Source: Devosia aquimaris
Lineage (GTDB): Bacteria > Pseudomonadota > Alphaproteobacteria > Rhizobiales > Devosiaceae
DNA length: 64,000 bases
Assembly: GCF_020169335.1 (NCBI RefSeq)
Contig: NZ_JAIEZN010000002.1
Coordinates: 248,001-312,000 of the forward strand
Direction: 5' to 3'
Position 1 is the stretch's first letter; each line of letters opens with the position of its first letter. Position numbers and translations under genes: made by a program. Shown piece by piece: positions 39,327 through 47,853 of this stretch. Below the pieces are notes generated by a model that was not told where the DNA came from, did not search any database, and saw only the letters and a list, made by a program, of their open reading frames with translations.

Positions 39327-41516
39327 CTACATAAAGCTCATCGGATCGATATCCACCTGCACCCTGAGATTGCCCGTGGGCTTCTCGGCCGCGCCCAGCC
39401 AGAATCGCACATAGCCCGAGAGATCAAAGTCCTTGCCCGACTGGGCCAGGAGCCGCACCCGGTGACGGCCGCGCACCATGGCAACGGGGGCATCGGCCGG
39501 GCCGAACAGGCGCACGCCCTCGGCCATGGGCGCCGCCGACAGCAGACGCCTGGCATAGCCCATGGCGGTATCGTGATCATTGGCCGAGACGATCAGTGCT
39601 GCCAGCCGGCCAAAGGGTGGCAAGCCGCCCGCCTGGCGCGCCGCCAGCTCATGGGCGTAAAAAGCCTCGCGGTCGCCGGTCACCATGGCGCGCATCACCG
39701 GATGATCGGGATGATAGGTCTGGAGGAACGCCTTGCCGTTTTTGGACGCGCGCCCGGCCCGGCCCGCCACCTGCGTCAGGATCTGGAAGGTTTTTTCTGC
39801 CGCCCTGGGGTCGCCATGCGCCAGGCCCAGATCGGCGTCGAGCACGCCCACCACGGTCAGCTTTTCGAAGTGGTGCCCCTTGGACACCAATTGCGTGCCG
39901 ATGATCAGATCATATTCACCATGCTCGATTTCGGCGAGGCGCTCGCGCAACTGGGCATTGCTGCCCATGTCCGAGGACAGAATCACCCGCCGTGCATCGG
40001 GGAAGCGCGCCGCGGCCTCCTCGGCCACCCGCTCGATGCCCGGCCCCACAGCCACCAGCGCATCGGCCTCGCCACAGGCACTGCAAACCGTGGGCGTGCG
40101 CACCTCGTGCCCGCAATGGTGGCACATCAAGACGCCGCGGAAGCGATGCTCCACCATCCAGGCTGAACAGTCCGGACATTGATATTGGTGGCCGCAGGAG
40201 CGGCAGAGGGTCAAAGGCGCATAGCCGCGCCGGTTGAGGAACAGAAGCGCCTGTTCACCCCGGTCGAGCGCCGCAAACACTTCGCGCGCCAGTTCGGGGG
40301 CAATCCACTGCCCCTTCTCGGGCCCGTCGATGCGCATGTCGATGGTGGTGATATTGGGCATGGCCGCCGCCGCATAGCGGCTGGTCAGCAGCACATGGGC
40401 ATAGCGGCCGCTATTGGCATTGTTGCGTGTCTCGACCGACGGCGTCGCCGAGGAGAGGATCACCCGCGCCCCGCTCAGATGCGCCCGCACCACCGCCATG
40501 TCGCGGGCATGATAGGTAATGCCATCAGCCTGCTTATAGGCGCCGTCGTGCTCTTCATCGAGCACCAGCATGCCCAGTTCGCGGAACGGCAAAAACAGCG
40601 CCGAGCGCGCGCCCACCACAGCCCGCACCGAACCATCAAGCACACCGCGCCAGACTTTGGCGCGCTGCACCGGCGTCATGTCGGAGTGCCATTCGGCCGG
40701 ACGCGTGCCGAAGCGCTTGGTGAAGCGGTTGATGAAGGTATTGGTGAGCGCAATCTCGGGAAGCAGGATCAGCGCCTGTCGCCCCGCCCGCAGCGTATCG
40801 GCCACCGCCTCGAAAAAGACTTCCGTCTTGCCGCCGCCGGTGACCCCATCGAGCAGGGCGACGCCGAACTGCTGCGCATCGAGCGCCAGAATATCATTGA
40901 GCGCCGCCTGTTGACCTTCGGACAGGGTCGCCACGGCTGCATCGGGATCGGGCAGCTCGACAATTGGCCCCGGCGGCATTTCGATGCGTTCGATCGCGCC
41001 GGCCTTTTCCAGCCCCTCGATCACCGATGACGATACGCCCGTGGCCCCGATCAATGCGGTCTTGGGCCAGGCCAGATCATCATTGAGCGCATCGAGCACC
41101 CGCAGCCGCGCTGGCGTCAGCTTGGCGGGCTCCTGCCCCGTGCGCCGATAGGCCACCACCGGCTTGGGCGCATCAAGCGCCTCGGTGGAACGCAGCACGG
41201 CGCGCAGCACCTGGCCCGGCGCGGCCAGCGTATAGCGGGCGACCCAATCGACCAGCTTGAGCAACTCATCGCTGAGCGGCGGCACCTCATAGGCCATGGC
41301 GATATCGCGCAGGCGATTGTGTGCCACCATATCCTTGGGCGGCCCCCAGACGACGCCCGGCACCAGCCGTGGCCCCAGCGGCACCGACACGATCGAGCCG
41401 CGCTCCACCGCCATGCCGGCGGGCACGCGATAGCTATAGGGGCCTTCCACGGCCACGCTGACCATGACGGCCACGATGTCAGGACGGTGTTCCATTTGTG
41501 CCCGGTCTGTTCGCAT
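39327..41516 (-). CDS. priA: Primosomal protein N' (replication-restart helicase PriA)
   Basis: This is a 3'-5' DNA helicase that reloads the replisome at stalled forks. It has the N-terminal DNA-binding region (PYSYRVPAGM, GSIVSVPLGPR), Walker A GVTGGGKTEV, DEEH box LDEEHDGAYKQ and a zinc-binding insert with CRSCGHQYQCPDC and CHHCGHE-type cysteines. Late helicase motifs are GTQLVSKGHHFEKLTVVGVLDAD and QVAGRAGRA. ATG 41516 gives 729 residues; ATG 41495 and TTG 41549 are alternatives with no clearly better ribosome-binding site. The stop lies about 200 bases from the atpH start. Confidence 0.96.
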   Translation of the reverse strand: MRTDRAQMEHRPDIVAVMVSVAVEGPYSYRVPAGMAVERGSIVSVPLGPRLVPGVVWGPPKDMVAHNRLRDIAMAYEVPPLSDELLKLVDWVARYTLAAPGQVLRAVLRSTEALDAPKPVVAYRRTGQEPAKLTPARLRVLDALNDDLAWPKTALIGATGVSSSVIEGLEKAGAIERIEMPPGPIVELPDPDAAVATLSEGQQAALNDILALDAQQFGVALLDGVTGGGKTEVFFEAVADTLRAGRQALILLPEIALTNTFINRFTKRFGTRPAEWHSDMTPVQRAKVWRGVLDGSVRAVVGARSALFLPFRELGMLVLDEEHDGAYKQADGITYHARDMAVVRAHLSGARVILSSATPSVETRNNANSGRYAHVLLTSRYAAAAMPNITTIDMRIDGPEKGQWIAPELAREVFAALDRGEQALLFLNRRGYAPLTLCRSCGHQYQCPDCSAWMVEHRFRGVLMCHHCGHEVRTPTVCSACGEADALVAVGPGIERVAEEAAARFPDARRVILSSDMGSNAQLRERLAEIEHGEYDLIIGTQLVSKGHHFEKLTVVGVLDADLGLAHGDPRAAEKTFQILTQVAGRAGRASKNGKAFLQTYHPDHPVMRAMVTGDREAFYAHELAARQAGGLPPFGRLAALIVSANDHDTAMGYARRLLSAAPMAEGVRLFGPADAPVAMVRGRHRVRLLAQSGKDFDLSGYVRFWLGAAEKPTGNLRVQVDIDPMSFM

Positions 41517-41582
41517 CAGACCATATGGGGGCGCAACTGATTCTGCCAAAGCACCGGCAGTGCGATTTCCCTCTTGTGACGG

Positions 41583-42527
41583 CTAGAAGCGGCCGCGCAG
41601 GCCTGCGGTGATTTCAGCGCTGCGCAGGTCAGCGCCACCGATATTGTCGTCCACAATGGTGCGCACGCCGGTCCTGGTATCGAAATATTCGGACTTGCCA
41701 CGCATCTGGAACGCCTGGTCATAGCGGGCGGCGACCACGAATTCCGCCATGGGGCCGAACGAGAAGCCGACATCGAGCCCGGCGGCAAATGTCGGCGCGG
41801 GACGGAAATTGTCCACGATCAGCAGGTCGCGCAGCCAGTGATTGTCCCGGCTCTGCGCCAAGACGGTCAGGCCGCCGCGCAGCATGCCGCCGACGCGGAT
41901 ATTGCCATAGGTCTGGTCACCGTCGAAACCGACGAAAACCTCCGGCAGCATCTGGCGATAGCTGCCCGCTATTGTGCCGTCGGGGATATTGCCCGTGACA
42001 TTGCGGAAGCCATTGGAGCTATAGATATAGCTGCCGCCATAGGCCGACCATTTGACGTCGCTGTATTTGACGCCAGCCTGCATGCGCACCACCGCATCAG
42101 GGTCCTTGACCAGATCATAGCCCACCATGGCCGCGCCGGTCACATAATGCTCCATGCGCGTATCGGGATGCTGCGAGCGATGCGTCCAATTGTCGAAATT
42201 ATTGGTGCGCACCAGCCAGTCGTAGTCTTCCATATAGCTTGAGCCGAAGCCGGCCACGCTGCCTTCGGCCGACAGGCTGAAACCGCTGCCGACATCGACG
42301 GCCAGACTGCCGCGCAGCACCGGGGCCCGCGTTTCCCAGATCAGCTGGCTGAGCGTGGCATCGCCGGTGAACACATATTCATTGCCGCGCAGATAAAGGG
42401 CGCCAATGCCGCCATTGATGCGGACCGCACTGTCGGGGCTGGTATAGCTATAGTCCTGCGCCGCGGCGCCCGACGTCAGCAATGCCAGCACAAGCGCGAA
42501 GCGGCAGGCGGCGTGCGTCATGGTCAT
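41583..42527 (-). CDS. Omptin-family outer-membrane aspartyl/serine-type protease
   Basis: This 314-residue protein has a signal peptide (about 1-24) and an aromatic-rich beta-barrel sequence ending in F. It matches omptins (OmpT/Pla family) at the key places: WETRAPVLRGSLAVDV, the acidic pair D101/D103 in MEDYDW, WTHRSQHPDT downstream, and the second pair D228/H230 in SRDNHWLRD. These correspond to the four catalytic residues of OmpT (D83, D85, D210, H212). It should cut proteins or peptides at the cell surface. AGGAG precedes the ATG. It is divergent from xerC with a 79-base gap. Confidence 0.85.
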   Translation of the reverse strand: MTMTHAACRFALVLALLTSGAAAQDYSYTSPDSAVRINGGIGALYLRGNEYVFTGDATLSQLIWETRAPVLRGSLAVDVGSGFSLSAEGSVAGFGSSYMEDYDWLVRTNNFDNWTHRSQHPDTRMEHYVTGAAMVGYDLVKDPDAVVRMQAGVKYSDVKWSAYGGSYIYSSNGFRNVTGNIPDGTIAGSYRQMLPEVFVGFDGDQTYGNIRVGGMLRGGLTVLAQSRDNHWLRDLLIVDNFRPAPTFAAGLDVGFSFGPMAEFVVAARYDQAFQMRGKSEYFDTRTGVRTIVDDNIGGADLRSAEITAGLRGRF

Positions 42528-42568
42528 AGGCTGGCTCTCCTGTCAGATTTCACGGTAATGCCAGCCAG

Positions 42569-42584
42569 TTAACGATGAGTTTAC
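42569..42584 (+). promoter_or_regulatory. CtrA-like box in the omptin/xerC divergent gap
   Basis: TTAA-CGATGAG-TTTAC differs from the CtrA consensus TTAA-N7-TTAAC by one base and has the right spacing. It lies 23 bases before the xerC ATG and 42 bases upstream of the omptin start. This is a motif match only. Confidence 0.4.
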
Positions 42585-42606
42585 CATCCCAACCGAGAGT
42601 GACGAT

Positions 42607-43536
42607 ATGGTCGACTCCGCCTTTGCCACCGATGCCCTCGTCCGCAGCCAGGTCGACGCCTGGCAGCGCGAACTCGGCTCGGTGCGACGCCTGGCGAGCA
42701 ATACGCTGGAAGCCTATGGCCGCGACCTCGACCAGTTCCTGACCTTTCTGGCCGGTCATACCGGCGGGCCGGTGACGCTGGCAACCCTCAAGGCCCTGCG
42801 CGCCGCCGATATTCGCGCCTTCATGGCGCAGCGCCGCAGCGAAAGCCTCGGCTCGCGCTCGCTCGCACGGGTGCTCTCGGCGCTCAAGAGTTTTTTCGGC
42901 TTTCTCGAGCGCGAAGAGGTGATGACGACCGAGGCGCTCAACGTCATCCGCACGCCCAAGCTGCCGCGCTCTCTGCCCAAGGCGCTGACGGTGGCCGAAG
43001 CGCGCGCCACCATCGACACCACCCATGAGCTGGAAGACCGCCCCTGGGTCGCCGCCCGCGACATGGCCGTGCTGTCGTTGTGCTATGGCGCCGGCCTGCG
43101 TATCGCGGAGGCACTGTCGCTGACCAGGGGCGACCTGGATTCCCAGGTGCTGCGGGTCACCGGCAAGGGCGGCAAGACGCGCATGGTGCCGCTGATCGAC
43201 CCGGTGCGCCAAGCCATTGATCTTTATATCGAACTCTGCCCGTTCAAATCCTGGCCCGAGGAGCCGCTGTTCCGCGGGGTCAAGGGTGGCGTGCTCTCGC
43301 CCCGGCTGATCCAGCTGCGCGTCGCCCAATTGCGCGGCGCGCTGGGCCTGCCGGCCTCGGCTACGCCCCATGCCCTGCGCCATTCCTTCGCCACCCATCT
43401 GCTGGGCAAGGGTGGTGACCTGCGGGCAATCCAGGAACTGCTGGGCCACGCCAGCCTCTCCTCGACCCAGATCTATACCGCCGTCGATACCGATCGCCTG
43501 CTCGACAGCTATCGCAAGGCCCATCCCCGGGGCTGA
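42607..43536 (+). CDS. xerC: Tyrosine recombinase XerC (chromosome dimer resolution)
   Basis: This 309-residue protein has an N-terminal SAM-like DNA-binding domain (about 10-95) and a catalytic domain with all five active residues in place: R165 (GAGLRIAEAL), H255-x-x-R258 (HALRHSF), H281 (LLGHASLSST) and nucleophile Y290; a Lys near 189 lies in GKGGKTR. Length and ends match Xer proteins, not phage integrases, and no mobile element adjoins. XerC is preferred over XerD because xerC lies near priA and the atp operon in related genomes. Confidence 0.92.
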   Translation: MVDSAFATDALVRSQVDAWQRELGSVRRLASNTLEAYGRDLDQFLTFLAGHTGGPVTLATLKALRAADIRAFMAQRRSESLGSRSLARVLSALKSFFGFLEREEVMTTEALNVIRTPKLPRSLPKALTVAEARATIDTTHELEDRPWVAARDMAVLSLCYGAGLRIAEALSLTRGDLDSQVLRVTGKGGKTRMVPLIDPVRQAIDLYIELCPFKSWPEEPLFRGVKGGVLSPRLIQLRVAQLRGALGLPASATPHALRHSFATHLLGKGGDLRAIQELLGHASLSSTQIYTAVDTDRLLDSYRKAHPRG

Positions 43537-43642
43537 GCGATGGCCTCTCGCACCCTGCTGGAAAAACAATATCACTTCGCACCGAACCGATAGCGTCCCG
43601 TTAGCCTTGTCATCACCAATCCATAGCCGCTAGGACACAGCC

Positions 43643-43714
43643 ATGCGCACCACGGCCATCATCCTGCTTTCGATTTGGCTTTCTGGCTCCCCACGGGACC
43701 GGAACGAGCGCTGA
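43643..43714 (+). CDS. Candidate 23-aa leader peptide upstream of the EamA gene
   Basis: ATG at 43643 is preceded by AGGA at a good distance and opens a 23-codon frame, MRTTAIILLSIWLSGSPRDR and three more residues, ending TGA. The product is hydrophobic and then polar. Its last third overlaps the first arm of the RNA structure called at 43696-43788, the usual design of a translational attenuator. Too short for homology. Confidence 0.5.
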   Translation: MRTTAIILLSIWLSGSPRDRNER

Positions 43715-43788
43715 CGTCAGCCCTTCGTCTCACCGGTCCGCCCCTGGCGGTCGGTGACTGACAAAGGCGGACCTCTTCAGGAACCGCC
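43696..43788 (+). promoter_or_regulatory. Candidate translational attenuator with Shine-Dalgarno-sequestering hairpin
   Basis: Four segments can pair alternately. Segment 1 GGACCGG (43696-43702) pairs with segment 2 CCGGTCC (43733-43739). Segment 2 extended, ACCGGTCCGCC (43732-43742), pairs with segment 3 GGCGGTCGGT (43746-43755). Segment 3 GGCGGT (43746-43751) pairs with segment 4 ACCGCC (43783-43788). Segment 4 also pairs with nearby GGCGG (43766-43770), with CCT/AGG inside, closing a hairpin over the AGGAA that should serve the ATG at 43791. Segment 1 lies in the leader peptide frame, so ribosome stalling there could switch the fold. Confidence 0.55.
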
Positions 43789-43790
43789 TC

Positions 43791-44735
43791 ATGTCTACCC
43801 CGCACCAGACCAATTCCGCCGCTGCCGATCCGCTGGGCTATGCCTTTGCCGTCGCTGGCGCCGTGCTGTTTTCCACCAAGGGCATCTTCATCAAGCTCGC
43901 CTATGGTGAAGGTGTCTCCACCGAGATGCTGCTCAGCCTGCGCATGCTGGTGGCCTTGCCGGTCTATCTGGTGATTCTAGTCACAATCCTGCGGCGCGAG
44001 CACAAGCTGGTTAGTCTGCTCACCCCGCGCCTGGTGCTGACCAGCATGGCGGTGGGCCTGCTGGGCTATTACCTCTCGAGCTATCTCGATTTCCTTGGCC
44101 TGAACTTCCTCACCGCCCAATATGAGCGGCTGGTGCTGTTCACCTATCCCTTTTTCGTGCTGCTGTTCGGCGTGTGGCTGTTTGGCGACCGCATGGTCTG
44201 GCGCGTGGTGCCGGCCATGCTGGTGTCCTATGCCGGGCTGCTAGTGATCTTTGGCTGGAACCTGGCCATCAATCCCGATGGCCTCGTCGTCGGCACGCTG
44301 CTGGTCCTGGGCTCGGCCATCACCTTTGCGCTCTACCAGCACCTGGCCAAGCGGCAGATGCTGGTGCTGGGCTCGGCCCTGTTCACCTGTATCGGCATGT
44401 CCACCGCAGCGGTCGCCGGTATCGCGCAGAACCTGATCCTGGCCGGCCCCGCCAGCTATTGGATGCTGTCACCCGAAGTCTGGGTCTATGGCCTGGCGCT
44501 GGGCATTCTGGGCACGGTGCTGCCGAGCTTTCTGATGAATGCCGGCATGGCCCGCATCGGCGCCCGCGCCACCTCGTCCACCGCCGCCTTTGGCCCAGTG
44601 GCGACCATTGTCATCGCCGTCTGGGTGTTGCGCGAACCCTTCACCATCTACCACGCCCTGGGCACGGCACTGGTGTTGCTGGGCTCTGTGCTGTTCAGCC
44701 GCGCCGAACGCCGCGCCCGCCAGGCCGCCGCCTGA
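43791..44735 (+). CDS. EamA/DMT-family inner-membrane transporter
   Basis: This 314-residue protein has ten predicted membrane helices as two five-helix EamA repeats (about 14-150 and 158-305). It contains typical short motifs: FSTKGIFIKLAY, YYLSSYLDFLGL with AQYERLVLFTYPFF, and in the second half TSSTAAFGPVATIVIAVWVLREPF. The family exports amino acids, nucleosides and other metabolites; the substrate is not predictable. The gene is preceded by a leader peptide and RNA structure that could control it. It is monocistronic. Confidence 0.9.
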   Translation: MSTPHQTNSAAADPLGYAFAVAGAVLFSTKGIFIKLAYGEGVSTEMLLSLRMLVALPVYLVILVTILRREHKLVSLLTPRLVLTSMAVGLLGYYLSSYLDFLGLNFLTAQYERLVLFTYPFFVLLFGVWLFGDRMVWRVVPAMLVSYAGLLVIFGWNLAINPDGLVVGTLLVLGSAITFALYQHLAKRQMLVLGSALFTCIGMSTAAVAGIAQNLILAGPASYWMLSPEVWVYGLALGILGTVLPSFLMNAGMARIGARATSSTAAFGPVATIVIAVWVLREPFTIYHALGTALVLLGSVLFSRAERRARQAAA

Positions 44736-44845
44736 ACGCCCGGTTAAGCCTCGGGGCGATTCTTTGACCCCGGGGCTTTTGGCGGCCCCAAAGCCGCTCT
44801 AGTGTGCAGGCAAGAGACTGGCTGACTGTTAAGCGAAGGGACACA

Positions 44846-45976
44846 ATGATGGCTTTCAAGACATTGCTCGCGCGCACGGCGCTGGGCCTGGTACTGGTGG
44901 TCGGCGGCGTCGCACCGGCCCTGGCACAGTCTGGCACCACTCCAGCGCCGACTGCAGCCAGCGATTCGGATATCGATTTTGGCGACGATTCCAGCCAATG
45001 GGCCAATGATGGCGAGTGCGACGATCCGCGCTTTACCGGCACCGGCTCGGCCACTGAGCTGCTGGACGCCGACCGCCTGCACGATGCCACCGACTGCAAG
45101 GCCGCCTTCGAAGCCGGCACGGTGACCCTTGCGCCCGAGACGGCGACCGACACACCGGTGGAAACGCCCGCCGCGACCCTGCCCGACTTCGGCGACGACA
45201 GCAGCCAATGGGCCAATGACGGCGAATGCGACGACCCGCGCTTTACCGGCGCCGGCTCGGCCGCTGAACTGCTCGATGCCGACCGCATGCATGATGCCAC
45301 CGACTGCCGCACGGCCTTCGAGAACGGCACCGTGACCCTGGTTGACGAGACCGGCGACAGCAGCCCCGTCGACCAGACCCCCGCCACCAGCAGCAACCCG
45401 ATGACCAGCCGCATCAACTTCGGCGACGATTCCGGGGAATGGGCCCATGACGGGGAATGCGATGACCCCGACTTCACCGGCGCCGGCATGACCGCCAAGC
45501 CCTCGCCCGAAAGCCGCATGCGCGACGCCAGCGACTGCCAGGCCGCGTTTGAGGCCGGTACCGTGACGCTGCGCCTGTCGGGCGCCGACATGCCCGCTTT
45601 CGACTACGGCACCGACACCAGCATGTACGCCAATGACGGCGAATGCGATGACCTGCGCTTCACCGGCCCGGGCACCGACAAGAAGCTGCTCAGCGAGGAC
45701 ATGGGCGCCGACGCCAGCGACTGCCGCGCCCTCGAGGCCTCTGGCCAGGTGAGCATCCGCACCGTCTATACGCCTGAATATGTCGCCGGCGCCCCCTATG
45801 ACAGCAGCGGCATCGACTTTGGCGACGATGAATCGAGCTATGCCAATGACGAGCAGTGCGACGACCCGCGCTTCGAGGGCCCCGGCGTCGCCTCGGTGCT
45901 GCTCGACAGCGACAATGGCCATGACGCCAGTGACTGCCGCACGGCCTTTGAGGATGGCCGGGCCGTGCTGCGCTAG
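44846..45976 (+). CDS. Secreted protein of five Cys/Asp repeats (DGECDDPRF repeats)
   Basis: I do not recognise a named family. The 376-residue product has a signal peptide (about 1-28, ALAQ end) and then five repeats starting near residues 44, 114, 191, 253 and 324. Each has the pattern FGDDSSQWANDGECDDPRF, then ExxL, then DASDC. The two Cys in each repeat are always 26 residues apart (C58/C84, C128/C154, C205/C231, C267/C293, C338/C364) and there are no other Cys, so one disulfide per repeat is likely. The Asp/Asn/Gly-rich core may bind calcium. AAGGGA precedes the ATG pair; a strong terminator follows. Confidence 0.85.
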   Translation: MMAFKTLLARTALGLVLVVGGVAPALAQSGTTPAPTAASDSDIDFGDDSSQWANDGECDDPRFTGTGSATELLDADRLHDATDCKAAFEAGTVTLAPETATDTPVETPAATLPDFGDDSSQWANDGECDDPRFTGAGSAAELLDADRMHDATDCRTAFENGTVTLVDETGDSSPVDQTPATSSNPMTSRINFGDDSGEWAHDGECDDPDFTGAGMTAKPSPESRMRDASDCQAAFEAGTVTLRLSGADMPAFDYGTDTSMYANDGECDDLRFTGPGTDKKLLSEDMGADASDCRALEASGQVSIRTVYTPEYVAGAPYDSSGIDFGDDESSYANDEQCDDPRFEGPGVASVLLDSDNGHDASDCRTAFEDGRAVLR

Positions 45977-46004
45977 GCGACAGGCATGATCGACTGAAAT
46001 CAGC

Positions 46005-46033
46005 AACGGCGGGGGCGACCCCGCCGTTTTTTT
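46005..46033 (+). terminator. Rho-independent terminator after the repeat protein
   Basis: A 10-bp stem (46005-46014 with 46019-46028) closes on the loop GCGA and runs into seven T residues (46027-46033). It begins 28 bases after the stop codon. Confidence 0.93.
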
Positions 46034-46038
46034 GCGGC

Positions 46039-46626
46039 CTACCAGGCGGCGAATTTGCCCGGCTTGGCGACAGTGTCATTGGCACAATCGAAATCGCCGG
46101 CCTTGTCGGCCGCCGCGCGGGCCAGCTCATTGGCATTGCTGTTGGCCCGGGCATCGACATAGGCGATGTGGCAGGTATTGCCCTCCACCAGCTGGGTCAC
46201 CACCAGCACCTGCTCGCTGTTCTCGCCGGTCTCCGGATCGGCCAGGTGATAGCGCACGATGGTGGCCACCGGCATCCAGCGGCCCAGCGCATTGCTCAGC
46301 CGCCACTCCATCTTCTCGCCCAAATTGTTGAACGGCCCGAAACCCTGGCTGGGTGGCTCCTTGTCGATGTTGTAGCCATAGGCAATCGTAAAGCGCAGGT
46401 CGCCCTCGCTGACCCGCACCGGATAGCCCTTGTAGCCCGGGCAGGACCAGCTGGCCCCGAAGTCGTCGGCATCGAGCACCAGGCAATCGGTGTCCAGCCG
46501 CAGATCGGTATAGGCGCTGGTGAAGCCGGACTGGGCCAGGGCCGGCCCGGCGCTGAGGCCGCAGCCCAGCGCCAGGGCGGACAGGGCAATGGCCACGGGG
46601 CGGACCCGGAAAACGGGCTTGGACAT
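46039..46626 (-). CDS. Secreted protein of unknown function, 195 aa
   Basis: This is an exported protein with a signal peptide (about 1-33, PALAQ end). The mature part has four Cys (LRLDTDCLVLDADDFGASWSC, EGNTCHIAYVD, GDFDCAND) and aromatic strands such as DLRFTIAYGYN and FGPFNNLGEKMEWRLSN. No catalytic motif is obvious and I assign no family. AAGGAGG stands 7 bases before the ATG. It is divergent from the uspA-like gene and converges on the repeat protein. Both convergent proteins are exported and Cys-paired, but they share no sequence. Confidence 0.82.
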   Translation of the reverse strand: MSKPVFRVRPVAIALSALALGCGLSAGPALAQSGFTSAYTDLRLDTDCLVLDADDFGASWSCPGYKGYPVRVSEGDLRFTIAYGYNIDKEPPSQGFGPFNNLGEKMEWRLSNALGRWMPVATIVRYHLADPETGENSEQVLVVTQLVEGNTCHIAYVDARANSNANELARAAADKAGDFDCANDTVAKPGKFAAW

Positions 46627-46740
46627 GGTTGGACCTCCTTGGGTGCCTGGGGGCGACAGCGGCGCGACGGCCCGATGATCCAGATCAATGTGACGCCAGC
46701 ACGGCCATGGCAAGCTCTGTTGCACAAGGAGGCCACGGCC

Positions 46741-47190
46741 ATGTTCACATCGCTTCTGATTGCCACTGACGGATCGGACCTGAGCAACAAGGCCCTGGCG
46801 GCCGGGCTCGACCTGGCGCGCCTGCACAACGCCGGCGTGACCATCATGACCGCCACGGACCCGGTGAGCACCACGCTGGGCGCCGGCGGCTTTGGCGCCC
46901 TCGACGCCGGCCCGATCCTCGACCAGCTCGACGCCGCCTATGCCGCCCAGGCCAGCCAGATTCTGTTGGCGGCCCGGACCATGGCCGAGGCAGCCGGAAT
47001 CGCCGCGCAGACACTGCATGTGGCCCAGCAGCGGCCGGCCGACGCCATTGTGCAGACCGCGTCCGAGCGGGGCTGCGACACCATTGTCATGGGCTCGCAT
47101 GGGCGACGCGGCATCGAGCGCATGCTGCTGGGCAGCCAGGCCGCCGAAGTGCTGGCGCGCGCCACCGTTCCGGTGCTGATCGTGAAATAA
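46741..47190 (+). CDS. Universal stress protein (UspA family)
   Basis: This is a 149-residue single Usp domain, starting with LLIATDGSDLSNKAL and ending with the ATP-binding signature MGSHGRRGIERMLLGSQAAEVL (G-x2-G-x9-G-S form), so it is probably the nucleotide-binding kind. ATG 46741 has AAGGAGG 8 bases upstream. Longer upstream frames run through the divergent gene and are rejected. It is cytoplasmic and followed by ppa after 96 bases. Confidence 0.92.
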   Translation: MFTSLLIATDGSDLSNKALAAGLDLARLHNAGVTIMTATDPVSTTLGAGGFGALDAGPILDQLDAAYAAQASQILLAARTMAEAAGIAAQTLHVAQQRPADAIVQTASERGCDTIVMGSHGRRGIERMLLGSQAAEVLARATVPVLIVK

Positions 47191-47286
47191 GCATAGGGCG
47201 GTTGCATGGAATTGCCTTGCCTTTGAGGGGCGTATTGGGCAGAACCTGCCCCTGCTCCGACCCCTCATCTGAACGGCAAGCAGCCC

Positions 47287-47823
47287 ATGAATATCGACGC
47301 CATTGCGATCGGCAAGAACCCGCCCGACGACCTCAACGTCATCATCGAAGTCCCCATGGGCGGCGAGCCGATCAAATACGAGATCGACAAGGCCAGTGGC
47401 GCCCTGTTCGTCGATCGCTTCCTGTACACCCCCATGCGCTACCCGGGGAACTACGGTTTCGTGCCCCACACGCTGTGTGGCGACGGTGATCCGCTCGACG
47501 TGATCGTGATGAACTCCCGCCCGCTGGTGCCCGGCGCCGTGGTGCGCTGCCGCCCCATCGGCGTGCTGTTCATGGAAGACGATGGCGGCCAGGACGAGAA
47601 GATTCTCGCCGTGCCGGTGCAGAAGCTGACCCGCATGTATGATGCCATCAAGGACATCGGCGACATGCAGGAGATCCAGATCGAGCGCGTGAAGCACTTC
47701 TTCACCCACTACAAGGATCTCGAGCCCGGCAAATGGGCCAAGATCAGCCATGTCGGCGGCTATGACGACGCCAAGAAGGTGATCCTGGACTCCATCGCCC
47801 TGGCCGAGGCCGCCAAGAAGTAA
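47287..47823 (+). CDS. ppa: Soluble inorganic pyrophosphatase (family I)
   Basis: This 178-residue enzyme hydrolyses PPi to two phosphates and pulls biosynthetic reactions forward. Signature residues are visible in [28 protein letters not shown], the Asp triad of [10 protein letters not shown], and DIGDMQ then [18 protein letters not shown]. It is a normal length for bacterial family I. A hairpin ends the transcript. A membrane-bound pyrophosphatase gene lies only about 3 kb away at 50777. Confidence 0.97.
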   Translation: MNIDAIAIGKNPPDDLNVIIEVPMGGEPIKYEIDKASGALFVDRFLYTPMRYPGNYGFVPHTLCGDGDPLDVIVMNSRPLVPGAVVRCRPIGVLFMEDDGGQDEKILAVPVQKLTRMYDAIKDIGDMQEIQIERVKHFFTHYKDLEPGKWAKISHVGGYDDAKKVILDSIALAEAAKK

Positions 47824-47853
47824 GCCGGCAAGACGCTGGTTGTCCGAATTCTG

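Noticed and set aside
42607..43536. Phage or integron integrase
   Set aside because: Length, domain layout and context match the housekeeping Xer recombinase, and no attachment sites or cargo genes are present.
43700..43760. Guanidine-II (mini-ykkC) riboswitch before the EamA gene
   Set aside because: That class needs two hairpins with ACGR loops flanked by G/C stems. Here only one ACGT loop occurs, and the pairings extend through a leader peptide.
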